Positions 24,696 through 32,736 of a stretch of DNA of 64,000 bases are shown in pieces (positions within the stretch are counted from its first letter, which is position 1; every line of letters starts with the position of its first letter). The stretch comes from Streptomyces sp. LBL (GTDB lineage: Bacteria; Actinomycetota; Actinomycetes; Streptomycetales; Streptomycetaceae). The stretch spans positions 1-64,000 of the forward strand of contig NZ_JARXYX010000031.1 in NCBI RefSeq assembly GCF_029893585.1, given 5' to 3'. The position numbers and the translations under genes were made by a program. The notes under the pieces are model-generated. The model was not told the DNA's origin, ran no database searches, and saw only the letters and a program-made list of their open reading frames with translations.

Positions 24696-25877
24696 TCAGA
24701 GCTCCCGGCGTCGGCGTTCCAGGTAGGCGCGCTCCCCCGGGTTGCCGGACAGGCGGGCTGCTTCCTCGTACGCCCGCACCGCCTCCGGGTCACGGCCCAA
24801 GCGGCGCAGCAGGTCGGCGCGGACGGCGTGGAAAACGTGGTAGCCGTCGAGGTCCAGCGCGTCCACGAGGTCGAGGGCAGGCCCCGGCCCGTCGGTCTCG
24901 GCGACGGCGACCGCGCGGTTCAGGGCAACGACCGGGCCGGGGGTGAGGGCGAGAAGCTGGTCGTAGAGCTGAAGGATCTGTTCCCAGTCGGTGGCGTCGG
25001 CGCTCGGGGCGTCGGTGTGGACCGCCTGGACGGCCGCCTGGATCTGGTAGGGCCCGGGGTGGTTGCGCCGCAGGCAGCGGCGGACGAGCGCCTGGCCCTC
25101 GGCGATCAGCTCGCGGTCCCACCGGCCGCGGTCCTGCTCGGGCAACGGTACGAGCCCGCCGTCGGCGTCCTGCCGCGCGCTCCGCCTCGACTCGACGAGG
25201 AGCATCAGCGCGAGAAGCCCGGTGGCCTCGGGCTCGTCCGGCATGAGGTCGGTCAGCAGCCGCCCGAGGCGTACGGCCTCCGCGCACAGTTCGGGCGAGC
25301 CGCCGTATCCCTCGTTGAAGATCAGGTAGATCACGGCAAGGACGCCCTTGAGACGGTCCGGGAGGCCGGCGTCGCGGGGCACCCGGTACGGGATCCGGGC
25401 GTCGCGGATCTTCGCCTTGGCCCGGACGAGCCTCTGAGCCATCGTCGGCTCGGGCACGAGGAAGGCACGGGCGACCTGTTCCGTGGTGAGCCCACCGAGC
25501 AGCCGCAGGGTGAGGGCGACCTGCGCCTGCGGGGCGAGGGCGGGGTGGCAGCAGGTGAAGATCAGACGGAGCCGTTCGTCGCGCACGGGGCCCTCCTCGG
25601 GCGGCGCGTCGGGGCTGTGCAGCAGGAGTGCCTCGGCGTGGCGCTCGTCGCGCCCGGCCTCCCGGCGCAGCCGGTCGATGGCGCGGTTGCGGGCGGTGGT
25701 GATGATCCACCCGGCCGGGCTCGGGGGCACACCGGTCTCCGGCCAGCGTTGCACGGCCGTGGTGAAGGCGTCCTGGACCGCTTCCTCGGCGAGATCGATG
25801 TCGCCGAGGAAGCGGACGAGGACGGAGACCGCGCGGCCGTACTCCGCACGGAACACGGCCTCGACGTCGAGCGGCAT
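24696..25877 (-). CDS. ECF sigma factor with C-terminal TPR-like extension (ECF42 type)
   Basis: A 393-residue sigma factor. Region 2 (VFRAEYGRAVSVLVRFLGDI, then PSPAGWIITTARNRAIDRLR) and region 4 (LRLLGGLTTEQVARAFLVPE, then AKIRDARIPYRVP) lie in the first 190 residues. The rest is a helical extension with IYLIFNEGYGGS, typical of the ECF42 group. Members have no anti-sigma gene but are paired with DGPF/YCII proteins, as here: its ATG overlaps the upstream YCII gene's stop (TGATG). Known ECF42 factors activate their DGPF partner genes; the signal is unknown. Confidence 0.93.
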   Translation of the reverse strand: MPLDVEAVFRAEYGRAVSVLVRFLGDIDLAEEAVQDAFTTAVQRWPETGVPPSPAGWIITTARNRAIDRLRREAGRDERHAEALLLHSPDAPPEEGPVRDERLRLIFTCCHPALAPQAQVALTLRLLGGLTTEQVARAFLVPEPTMAQRLVRAKAKIRDARIPYRVPRDAGLPDRLKGVLAVIYLIFNEGYGGSPELCAEAVRLGRLLTDLMPDEPEATGLLALMLLVESRRSARQDADGGLVPLPEQDRGRWDRELIAEGQALVRRCLRRNHPGPYQIQAAVQAVHTDAPSADATDWEQILQLYDQLLALTPGPVVALNRAVAVAETDGPGPALDLVDALDLDGYHVFHAVRADLLRRLGRDPEAVRAYEEAARLSGNPGERAYLERRRREL

Positions 25878-26227
25878 CAGGCCTCGCCCATGAAGGGGCG
25901 CACCTCGATGGGGAGTGTGGTGGCCCAGGTCGCCCGGCGCCCCCAGTGCAGGGCGGCATCGAGGTCGGGGGCCTTGATGAGGCAGATCCCGCCGAGGTAC
26001 TCCTTCCCCTCGGCGTACGGCCCGTCGGTGACCAGCACGTCGCCGCCCTGGGGCCTCAGCACGGTGGCTGTCTCCGGGCCGTGCAGCCCGCCGGCGAAGA
26101 CCCAGGCCCCAGCCTCGCGCAGCTCCTGGTGGAAGGTCTCGAGGTTCCGGTTGATCTCCGCGAGCCCCTCGGCGGAGGGCGGCCGGCCCTCGCTGGGCGT
26201 GATCACACTGAGCAGGTAGTACTTCAT
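25877..26227 (-). CDS. YCII/DGPF-domain protein, ECF partner
   Basis: A 116-residue protein of the YCII-related family. The signature that names the DGPF group reads VTDGPYAEGKEYLGGICLIK (Phe replaced by Tyr). The start MKYYLLSVITPSEG and the EVRPFMGEA end are standard. It is a soluble ferredoxin-like fold; its biochemical function is unknown. Its stop overlaps the ECF start by one base, so the two are co-translated. The upstream 200 bp would hold the ECF-dependent promoter. Confidence 0.92.
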   Translation of the reverse strand: MKYYLLSVITPSEGRPPSAEGLAEINRNLETFHQELREAGAWVFAGGLHGPETATVLRPQGGDVLVTDGPYAEGKEYLGGICLIKAPDLDAALHWGRRATWATTLPIEVRPFMGEA

Positions 26228-26429
26228 GACGGCCTCCACGGCGTCGTAGGAGCGTTGTCTCACCTCCTACACGAACGGCCCGCCCCCGGATCGACACCGC
26301 GCCCCGCGACACCTGAAGAACCTCCCCCCTGACCGCACCGCACCCCCTCGTCACGCGCGCCCACTGCCGCACGGCCGACCTCCTGGCGCCCCACATCGAA
26401 CGCGTCGACCAGGTGGGCGTGCCCGAGAG

Positions 26430-26981
26430 TCACATCGCGGCCAGCAGGAGCGGGCGGCCGAGGGCCGTCGAGAACTGGTCGAGTACCTGGGTGAGGGCCT
26501 CGATCGCGGCCGGGGCGACGGTGAGAGTGCCGTCTTCGTGGGCGGTGATGTCCTTGTCGAGGGTGAACCAGCCCTGCACGATGTGGCCCGCGCCCATGGA
26601 ACTGAGCACCGGACGCAGGGCGTAGTCGATGGCCAGGACGTGGGCGGTGGTACCGCCGGTGGCCAGCGGGAGGACGGTTTTGCCGGCCAGCGCGTACTGC
26701 GGGAGCAGGTCGAGGAGCGCCTTGAGGACGCCGGCGTAGGCGGCCTTGTAGACGGGGGTGCCGATGACGATGCCGTCGGCGCGCTCGAAGAGCTCGGTGG
26801 CCTCGACGATCGCCGGGTGCCGGAAGTCGGCGCCGAGCAGGGCCTCGGCGGGGATGGTGCGGACGTCCAGCGGAATCACCTCGTGGCCCTGGGCGGCGAG
26901 GCGGGCGTCGAGGTGACGCAGGAGCTTGCCCGTGCGGGAGGAGGCGGAGGGACTGCCGGAGACGGACAAAACGGTGGCCAT
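26430..26981 (-). CDS. ssuE: NADPH-dependent FMN reductase, SsuE type
   Basis: A 183-residue flavodoxin-fold reductase that supplies FMNH2 to a two-component monooxygenase, classically SsuD in alkanesulfonate use. The FMN phosphate loop is VSGSPSASSRTGKLL, the central block ERADGIVIGTPVYKAAYAG, and the SsuE-type helix LKALLDLLPQYALAGKTVLP is clear. No SsuD or ABC transporter remains nearby. However, a small conserved gene and a cysteine-type leader peptide lie upstream on the same strand, so this appears to be the end of a sulfonate operon that has lost its middle. Confidence 0.88.
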   Translation of the reverse strand: MATVLSVSGSPSASSRTGKLLRHLDARLAAQGHEVIPLDVRTIPAEALLGADFRHPAIVEATELFERADGIVIGTPVYKAAYAGVLKALLDLLPQYALAGKTVLPLATGGTTAHVLAIDYALRPVLSSMGAGHIVQGWFTLDKDITAHEDGTLTVAPAAIEALTQVLDQFSTALGRPLLLAAM

Positions 26982-27040
26982 GGGCCCTCTTTCAGGGAGG
27001 CCGGGGAGCCCGCGCGTGACGGGTGTCCCTGGGCGGGCGG

Positions 27041-27238
27041 TCAGGAGTACCAGGTGGGTTCGGGCAGTTCGCCTTCGACGATCCAGCGGCCGACCTCGCG
27101 CCGCTGGTAGGCGACCGGGTCGTGGAGGGTGTGCGTGCGGACGTGGTCGGTGCGCTGCTCGATCCTCGCCGTACCGGTGACGAGTCCGCCGCTGACGTTG
27201 GGGACCCGATGGGTGAATTTCACGGGCGCTGCGGGCAT
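27041..27238 (-). CDS. Small conserved protein of a sulfonate-type locus
   Basis: A 65-residue protein starting MPAAPVKFTHRVPNVSGG and ending EVGRWIVEGELPEPTWYS, mostly beta-strand in pattern with many His/Arg residues. I do not know its function, but I recall similar short genes beside ssuE in Streptomyces sulfonate clusters (unverified). AGGGG lies 8 nt before the ATG. ssuE follows 59 bp downstream. Repeats and the leader peptide lie upstream. Confidence 0.6.
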   Translation of the reverse strand: MPAAPVKFTHRVPNVSGGLVTGTARIEQRTDHVRTHTLHDPVAYQRREVGRWIVEGELPEPTWYS

Positions 27239-27304
27239 GCGGAACCCCTGCTGCGGAATGCGCGAGAACTTCGGGAACGCCGAAGCGAACGGGCGGGAAA
27301 GGGG

Positions 27305-27434
27305 GCTGGATTCAAACAGCGGTCGCTGGATCAAGGCGGCGATCGCCGAATTCAAGCGGCGGTCTCCACATTCAGGTGGCGGTCACTGGATTCAAGCGAC
27401 GGTCGCCGGATTCGGGCCTGGATTCAGGCGGCGA
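27305..27434. repeat. Degenerate 20-bp tandem repeat, about six copies
   Basis: Units on the pattern GCTGGATTCAAGCGGCGGTC start at 27305, 27325, 27345, 27365, 27385 and 27405, with a further partial unit at 27418. The array lies between the leader peptide and the small conserved gene, where sulfonate transport genes would normally be. Units are contiguous, so there are no spacers and this is not a CRISPR. Confidence 0.9.
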
Positions 27435-27504
27435 AGGGGAAATCACGGCAGGCTGCTGTCCCGGGTCGGGGCGACAGGGCCGGGCGTGCGAAAGGAACGG
27501 CGGA

Positions 27505-27588
27505 TCAGACCGCGAGACAACAGGAGGCGCTGGAGACGCGCGCGAGGTCGACGTGGCGTCGCCGCGTGAGGTCCAGTCGCATAGTCAT
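27505..27588 (-). CDS. Cysteine-type regulatory leader peptide
   Basis: A 27-codon frame whose peptide contains MRLDLTRRRHVDLARV followed by SSASCC. Streptomyces and mycobacteria place such RRxHVDL...C leader peptides before sulfur-assimilation genes, where ribosome stalling at the cysteine codons reports cysteine supply. Two ATGs (27588 and 27582) are possible starts, and there is no good ribosome site. A TTGACG hexamer about 35 nt upstream could be a -35 element, giving a nearly leaderless message. The genes downstream are the small protein and ssuE, about 270 bp away. Confidence 0.75.
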   Translation of the reverse strand: MTMRLDLTRRRHVDLARVSSASCCLAV

Positions 27589-27674
27589 GACGTCGATGGT
27601 GGCAGTCGACGGCGAGGGCCGTCAAGGAAAACCCGACCGGTCTCGTATCCCGGACCATTGCATTTGACGAACGG

Positions 27675-27813
27675 GTGACAGGGAAACCCTTGAACGGGCC
27701 GTGGAATCACCGGCATTCTGCTGCCGCGCGCACCGAACAGCGGGAATACATCGCGGCGGTCACCCGGATCGGCTCGCTGCGCCGGGCCGCGAAGGAACTG
27801 CGCCTGTCGCAGC
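27675..27813 (+). pseudogene. Helix-turn-helix stub of a LysR-type gene
   Basis: The frame reads EQREYIAAVTRIGSLRRAAK then ELRLSQ, the start of a LysR DNA-binding domain, and breaks off in the recognition helix. A different frame then gives LHLVNHLDGDDVPAGFESTR, the tail of some unrelated lost protein. The rest of 27814-28068 is low in coding signal. It is oriented divergently from the leader peptide, as a sulfonate regulator would be. Confidence 0.6.
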
Positions 27814-28068
27814 CTCCACCTGGTCAACCACCTGGACGGCGACGACGTGCCCGCGGGCTTCGAGTCGACGCGGTGGCACCTGCACGACGCGTTCGTGCGC
27901 CGGGCCCCGGGAACTGGGTGGGACCGCGGCCGACCGTCGAAGCGCGCCGAGCGTCCGCCGGACCCCACGGGTCCGCTGGACCTCGAAGGTCCGCCGGGCC
28001 CGTATGTTCGCCGCGCCCCGCCCGTCCGGCAGGGCAAGGACAGGCCCTGGTCCGGTCCCAGTCCGCCG

Positions 28069-28317
28069 TCAGTCCTCGTTCCGCGTCGGGACCACCACGA
28101 GGAACGCGTCCGACTTCAGGTCCATCACGACCGTCGCGGGCTCGCCCTCGGCGCGACGCGCCGCCGCGTACTCCTCCGCCGGCCACGATCCGCGCGGAGC
28201 TCCCGCTGGAAACCGCTCCAACACCTTCGCGTCCATAGCGGCCGCCACCTCCAGCTCGATTCCGACTCTCAACAACACCTCTCCTACGATGCGGCTGCCC
28301 ACGAACGGCCCAGGCAT
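28069..28317 (-). CDS. Small conserved hypothetical protein
   Basis: A protein of up to 82 residues; the C-terminal part (RGSWPAEEYAAARRAEGEPA then DLKSDAFLVVVP) has clear coding character. An internal ATG at 28236 with GGAGG 11 nt upstream would give a 55-residue version and may be the true start. I know no function. It is a single gene flanked by remnants on one side and the SPW gene promoter on the other. Confidence 0.55.
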   Translation of the reverse strand: MPGPFVGSRIVGEVLLRVGIELEVAAAMDAKVLERFPAGAPRGSWPAEEYAAARRAEGEPATVVMDLKSDAFLVVVPTRNED

Positions 28318-28574
28318 GTGCCGCGTTCCGCAACCCGGACGGAAACACGCGACACCCCCCCCTAAACCTCCACAACCGAACCGGGCCCTTCGACGGAAGG
28401 GGCCATGGCGCCGGGCCCTGGCCGGCTCGCCGGGACCCTCACCTGTACCGCCCTGCTCTCCTGCCCCTGACCTCTACACATAAGGGGAAAATAAGCGCAG
28501 AATGAACCTAGGCGGCGCTTACCGCACACACCGCACCAGACGCGGTCAGGCCTGCAAGTCAAAGGAGACGAGTC

Positions 28575-29015
28575 ATGGCCAACGTCTCGCACAGCAGGGG
28601 TGACATCACCACCCACCCCGACGCTTCGGAAATGCGGGAACGCTACGCCCGCATGCTCGGCGGTCGCGATGTGGCGCTCGTGGACGGACCGGTGTTCCTG
28701 CTCGGTCTGTACTGCGCCGTATCGCCCTGGATACTCCACTACACGACGAGCCAGCCCAGCCTCGTGACCCACAACCTGATCGTGGGCATCGCGATCGGCC
28801 TGCTGGCCCTCGGATTCACCCAGACCCCGGAACGCATGTACGGCCTGAGCTGGGCCATGTGCGCACTCGGCGTATGGATGATCGTCTCGCCGTGGATCGT
28901 CGGCGACAACCCGGACGCCGGGGTCATCTGGAACAACGTCGTCGTCGGCGCTCTCGCGGTGATCCTGGGGCTGATGTGCATCGGTACGGCGGCGAGGAGC
29001 GCCCCGAGGCCGTAG
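28575..29015 (+). CDS. SPW-repeat membrane protein
   Basis: A 146-residue integral membrane protein with two SPW repeats: AVSPWILHY near residue 50 and IVSPWIVGD near residue 105. Four hydrophobic helices are visible, two per repeat, after a 40-residue polar N-terminus. The family is of unknown function and common in actinobacteria and rhizobia. GGAG lies 8 nt before the ATG, and an intrinsic terminator follows, so it is a single-gene unit. An AT-rich stretch near 28480-28505 is probably its promoter. Confidence 0.92.
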   Translation: MANVSHSRGDITTHPDASEMRERYARMLGGRDVALVDGPVFLLGLYCAVSPWILHYTTSQPSLVTHNLIVGIAIGLLALGFTQTPERMYGLSWAMCALGVWMIVSPWIVGDNPDAGVIWNNVVVGALAVILGLMCIGTAARSAPRP

Positions 29016-29049
29016 GAACCGACGGGAAGGGAACAGACACAGACAATAC

Positions 29050-29081
29050 GGCCGGTCCGCGCCCCGTGGACCGGCCCTTTT
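29050..29081 (+). terminator. Intrinsic terminator after the SPW gene
   Basis: GGCCGGTCC (29050-29058) and GGACCGGCC (29068-29076) form a perfect 9-bp stem with a 9-nt loop, followed by CTTTT. It lies 35 nt after the SPW stop codon. Confidence 0.85.
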
Positions 29082-29156
29082 GCGTGACCGAAGGACACGG
29101 CGAGCGTGCTCGACGGCACGGCCCACGTCTTCCGACGGGCGACGGGCTGTCACGGC

Positions 29157-30155
29157 TCATCCGGATCGGCCTCGCCGCACCGGGCGTGACCGCGCCCGCC
29201 CGGTCGCGGGCACGCCGCTGTCGGCAGGCGACGCGGCCCGCAGTGCGGCAAGGCCCTCCCGGCTCGACGGGTACGTCGCCGTCCAGCCCAGCTCCTGCTC
29301 GGCCTTCGCCGTGGAGACCCGCAGAGTCGTCGACATCATGGTGTGCGCGTACGCCATCGGTCTCATCAGCCACAGCGGCACGGTCATCGGCTTCGGCAGT
29401 CCGAACTCCTCGGCCACACACAGCACATGGGCCCGGAAGCCGAGCGGGGTACGGTCCGCGATGTTGTACGCCTCTCCGGCGCGGCCGCGTTCCACCGCCG
29501 CGACGACCGCGCGTGCCGCGTCGGTGAGTTCCACCCACGGCAGGACCCGGCCCCGGTCCTCGGGGACGGGCAACTGCCGCTTGCGGAGCAGAGGAAGCAG
29601 GGCGTCGGTGCCGCCAGGGCCGTAGAACAGGCCGAAGCGGAGTACGACGCCCTCCAAGCCCTTGGTTTCGAAAGTGAGTTGCTCCTTGGTCCGCATGGCG
29701 GCGATGTGCCGTTCCAGCTCGGGTGAGCTGCCGGGCGGGCCGAAGGGGTCGTCCTCGGTGACCGGGCGGTCGCCGTGGTCCCCGTAGCCGTATCCGAAGA
29801 CCATCGACTCGGTGACGAAACGGCGGGCCCCGACGTTCAGAGCGGCCTCGACGAGGTGCGCGGTGCCTTCGGTGCGCAGTGCGTCGGTGGCGCGCATGTC
29901 GCGGTGGCGGACGGGTGCCTTGCGCAGGGCGGTCGCGGCGTGGATCACCGTGTCGAAGCGGTGCCCGTCGACGGCGCGCAGCAGGGCGTCGCGGTCCAGG
30001 AGGTCGGCCCGGATGCCGCTCCTGGGCCCCCGCCCGAGCCCGGTGACCTGGTGACCGGCCTCGGTGAGGGCGTGTGTGAGGTGGCGGCCCAGGACTCCGC
30101 TCGCCCCCGCGAGGAGGACGCTCCGTTTGCTGTGGACACTGTGGTTCGTCGTCAT
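29157..30155 (-). CDS. NAD-dependent epimerase/dehydratase
   Basis: A 332-residue extended short-chain dehydrogenase. The Rossmann motif is LLAGASGVLGRHLTHALTEA, with DTVIHAATAL in the next strand. The usual YxxxK is not evident: the active-site region reads ESMVFGYGYG then AAMRTKEQL, so the catalytic Tyr may be displaced. The C-terminal part has VLRFGLFYGPG and AYNIAD. It belongs with atypical NAD(P)-binding oxidoreductases of unknown substrate. AGGAG lies only 2 nt before the ATG. It is followed by a basic tail (RARSRPVRRGRSG) that may be extraneous. Confidence 0.85.
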   Translation of the reverse strand: MTTNHSVHSKRSVLLAGASGVLGRHLTHALTEAGHQVTGLGRGPRSGIRADLLDRDALLRAVDGHRFDTVIHAATALRKAPVRHRDMRATDALRTEGTAHLVEAALNVGARRFVTESMVFGYGYGDHGDRPVTEDDPFGPPGSSPELERHIAAMRTKEQLTFETKGLEGVVLRFGLFYGPGGTDALLPLLRKRQLPVPEDRGRVLPWVELTDAARAVVAAVERGRAGEAYNIADRTPLGFRAHVLCVAEEFGLPKPMTVPLWLMRPMAYAHTMMSTTLRVSTAKAEQELGWTATYPSSREGLAALRAASPADSGVPATGRARSRPVRRGRSG

Positions 30156-30238
30156 ACTCCTACGACGGACCGGACCGGCGCACATGTGACATCCGGGCCG
30201 CGGCCGTCTCCTTCGCACGCCCTCGACCGGTGGCGGGG

Positions 30239-31015
30239 CTATGGCAGGTAGATGTACGGCGTCGTCGTGGTCAGCGGCTGGAAGCCGAGGCGTTCGAGGA
30301 TGGGGCGGCTCCGGCCGGAGACGTCGACCTGGAGGTAGCGGTAACCCCGGTCGAGGGCGGCGCGGGCCCGCTGGGCGACGAGCGCGCGGTAGATGCCCCG
30401 GCCGCGCCAGCCCTCGACGGTGCCGCCGCCCCACAGCCCGGCGAAGCGGGCGCCGGGGACGAGTTCCATACGGGCGGCGCTCACCGGCGTGTCCCCGTCC
30501 AGCGCGACAATGGCGACGACGGAGTCCGGATCCTCCGTCAGCCGGGTGAGCAACTGGTGCCGCAGCCGGGAGCTGTCGGTGCCGAAGGCCTTCTTGTGCA
30601 CGTCCGCGACGAGGTGGACGCCGACCTCGTCGGTGACCGGCAGGAAGCGGATGTCCTCGGGCGGGGCGGCGTCCAGAGGCAGGTCGGCGACCTCGCCGAT
30701 CATCAGCGTCTCCTCGGACTCGGCCGTGAACCCGGCGGCTCGGAGTCGCTGCCCGAGGTCCACGGGCAGGTCGTGCCCGTAGAGCTTCCACTCGAACGCG
30801 CGGCCCGGCACGGAGTAGTGGGCGATCTGCTCGGCGATCGCGGCGTCGGCGGACGCCTCGTCGAGGTCGGACCAGAGGACACCGTTCCAGCCCTGCGCCG
30901 AGGAGACCTGGCGGACCACCCGCCCCACCCTCTCGATCCGGGCATCGGGACCGTCCGGCTGCGCTCCCTCGCGCATGTCCCGGTCGTACAGGGCGAGTAC
31001 CGCGCTGAGATCCAT
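30239..31015 (-). CDS. GNAT-family N-acetyltransferase
   Basis: A 258-residue protein with a C-terminal GNAT acetyltransferase domain (residues about 120-250). The acetyl-CoA pyrophosphate loop is seen in GTVEGWRGRGIYRALVAQRA and the family end in RPILERLGFQPLTTTTPYIY. The N-terminal 110 residues form a second, degenerate GNAT-like fold. The start MDLSAVLALYDRDMREGA is a typical opening for this actinobacterial subfamily. The acceptor is unknown. It lies 83 bp upstream of the epimerase gene on the same strand. Confidence 0.9.
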   Translation of the reverse strand: MDLSAVLALYDRDMREGAQPDGPDARIERVGRVVRQVSSAQGWNGVLWSDLDEASADAAIAEQIAHYSVPGRAFEWKLYGHDLPVDLGQRLRAAGFTAESEETLMIGEVADLPLDAAPPEDIRFLPVTDEVGVHLVADVHKKAFGTDSSRLRHQLLTRLTEDPDSVVAIVALDGDTPVSAARMELVPGARFAGLWGGGTVEGWRGRGIYRALVAQRARAALDRGYRYLQVDVSGRSRPILERLGFQPLTTTTPYIYLP

Positions 31016-31116
31016 GCGCCCACTCCATCATCCGGAGGCCCGCGCGGGTGCGGTCAGCCCCGTGTCCGTGCACGGCCCTGGCGTTGTTCGGTTGTGTCCG
31101 GCTTCGTGGTAGTTGA

Positions 31117-31425
31117 TCAGATGCCGTAGACGGCGAAGGCGTCGTTGTGGTTGAGGAGATCGCGGCGGGCGTGGGCGATGTTGGCTCGTCCGGCCAGGCG
31201 GAACGTGCTGATGCCCAGGTTGCGGAAGCCGGCCAGGGTTCGGGGTGCGGTGCCGGTCCTGACCTGGGAGTTGTCCTCGTGGAAGGTGACGTCCCGCACC
31301 CAGTGGATCTTGTTTTCGATGGACCGGTGAGCCCTCTCGTAGTGGTTGAGGTGAGCGGGGCCGGCGAGGTGGGCGGGCAGGCTGGTGACGCCGAAGACGA
31401 TCTCTTTCCCGGTCCAGGTGGCGTC
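31117..31425 (-). mobile_element. ISAs1-family transposase, 3' fragment
   Basis: The last 100 codons of an ISAs1-type DDE transposase: TGKEIVFGVTSLPAHLAG, then RAHRSIENKIHWVRDVTFHE with the catalytic-type Glu, EDNSQVRTGTAPRTLAGF and FRLAGRANIAHARRDLLNH. The N-terminal DDE_Tnp_1-associated domain and first catalytic Asp residues are missing. No terminal inverted repeats were found. It abuts an integrase fragment in opposite orientation. It is a dead element. Confidence 0.85.
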
Positions 31426-31465
31426 GAGGCCGCACGAGGAGGAGGCGGGATTCTGGTCCTGGGCG

Positions 31466-31624
31466 ACGGTGGAAGTGCTGCGGCACACCGGCATCCGGAT
31501 CGAGGAGATGCTGGAGCTCACCCACCACAGCTTCATCGCCTACACCCTGCCCACCACCGGCGAGGTGGTGCCGATGCTGCAGGTCGCACCCTCCAAGACC
31601 GATGCGGAGCGCCTGCTGCTGGTC
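31466..31624 (+). pseudogene. Internal fragment of a tyrosine-recombinase integrase
   Basis: The frame reads VEVLRHTGIRIEEMLELTHH, SFIAYTLPTTGEVVPMLQVA and PSKTDAERLLLV, the region around the first catalytic Arg (HTGIRIEE) of a phage-type integrase. The N-terminal core-binding domain and the later His-Arg-Tyr residues are absent. It ends just before the ribosome site of the esterase gene. It is a remnant of an integrated element. Confidence 0.75.
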
Positions 31625-31695
31625 GCGCTGTCAAGTAAGCTGCCGGAGCGGCTGGTTGCCCGGACAGCGCCGTCCCGCCCGGCAGGAGGAGCGTC

Positions 31696-32736
31696 ATGCG
31701 TGTCAATGGCTCGTCGCCAGCGGCCGACTCCGCTGCGGAGGGCGCTCCGGCACCTCCCTTCGATGCCGAACTGGGCGCCGCGCTGTCGGCCAAGGGACTC
31801 GGGGCGGCCTCGGCGAGGGTGCCGTTGACCGCTGACAACCTTGTGGCCAGGCAGGAGCGCGATGCCGCTGCACGGCCGAGGCCGACGCTCTCGGACCTGC
31901 GGGCCGAGGGCAGCTTCGAGGTCGAGGAACTCCGTGTGCCGGGCCGGCGTGGCGAGCCGGACGTCATACTGGTGAGCGCCCGGCCGGCCGGGCTCACCGG
32001 GCCGCTTCCGCTGCTGTATTACCTGCACGGCGGAGGAATGGTCATGGGGAACGCGTGGTCCGTGCTTCCGCGACTGCTGGGTGACTGGGCTCTCCCGCTG
32101 GGGCTGGCCGTCATCTCCGTCGAGTACCGGCTGGCACCGCGGTCGCGGTATCCCGCGCAGCTGGAGGACTGCTACTCCGGACTGGTCTGGGCCGTCGAGA
32201 ACGCGCATGCCCTGGGCGTCGACGCCCAGCGCGTCATCATCGGGGGCAAGAGCGCCGGCGGCGGGCTCGCCGCGGCGCTCGCTCTGCTGATCCGTGACCG
32301 GGGCGGCCCGGAGCCGATCGGGCAACTCCTCCTGTGTCCCATGCTCGACGACCGCGGCACCACCTTCTCCAGCCACCAGCTGAACGGCATCGGCACCGGG
32401 GACCGGGTCTCCAGCGCGACCATGTGGCAGGCGCTGCTGGGTGACGCGTACGGCACCGCGGACGTGCCACCCTACGCCGCTCCCGCTCGCGCCACGGACC
32501 TGTCCGGCCTTCCCCCCGCTTACCTGGACGTCGGCTCGGCCGAGATGTTCAGGGACGAGGACATCGCCTACGCGAACGCCATCTGGCAATCCGGAGGCCA
32601 GGCGGAACTGCACGTCTGGCCCGGCGCCTTCCACGGCTTCGACACCTTCGCACCCCAGGCGACCCTCAGCCTCGACGCACGCGACACCCGCCTCCGCTGG
32701 CTCCACCGGGTCCTTGGCCGGAGTGCGACCCACTGA
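31696..32736 (+). CDS. Alpha/beta-hydrolase esterase, HSL family
   Basis: A 346-residue cytoplasmic esterase of the hormone-sensitive-lipase group. The oxyanion motif is YLHGGGMVMG, the nucleophile motif GGKSAGGGLA (GKSAG instead of the usual GDSAG), the acid lies in DVGSAEMFRDED and the His in GAFHGFDTF. GGAGGAG lies 5 nt before the ATG. The first 85 residues are a cap region. Fragments of an ISAs1 element and an integrase lie immediately upstream, so the gene may have arrived with or been exposed by mobile DNA. The substrate is probably a short acyl ester. Confidence 0.92.
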   Translation: MRVNGSSPAADSAAEGAPAPPFDAELGAALSAKGLGAASARVPLTADNLVARQERDAAARPRPTLSDLRAEGSFEVEELRVPGRRGEPDVILVSARPAGLTGPLPLLYYLHGGGMVMGNAWSVLPRLLGDWALPLGLAVISVEYRLAPRSRYPAQLEDCYSGLVWAVENAHALGVDAQRVIIGGKSAGGGLAAALALLIRDRGGPEPIGQLLLCPMLDDRGTTFSSHQLNGIGTGDRVSSATMWQALLGDAYGTADVPPYAAPARATDLSGLPPAYLDVGSAEMFRDEDIAYANAIWQSGGQAELHVWPGAFHGFDTFAPQATLSLDARDTRLRWLHRVLGRSATH

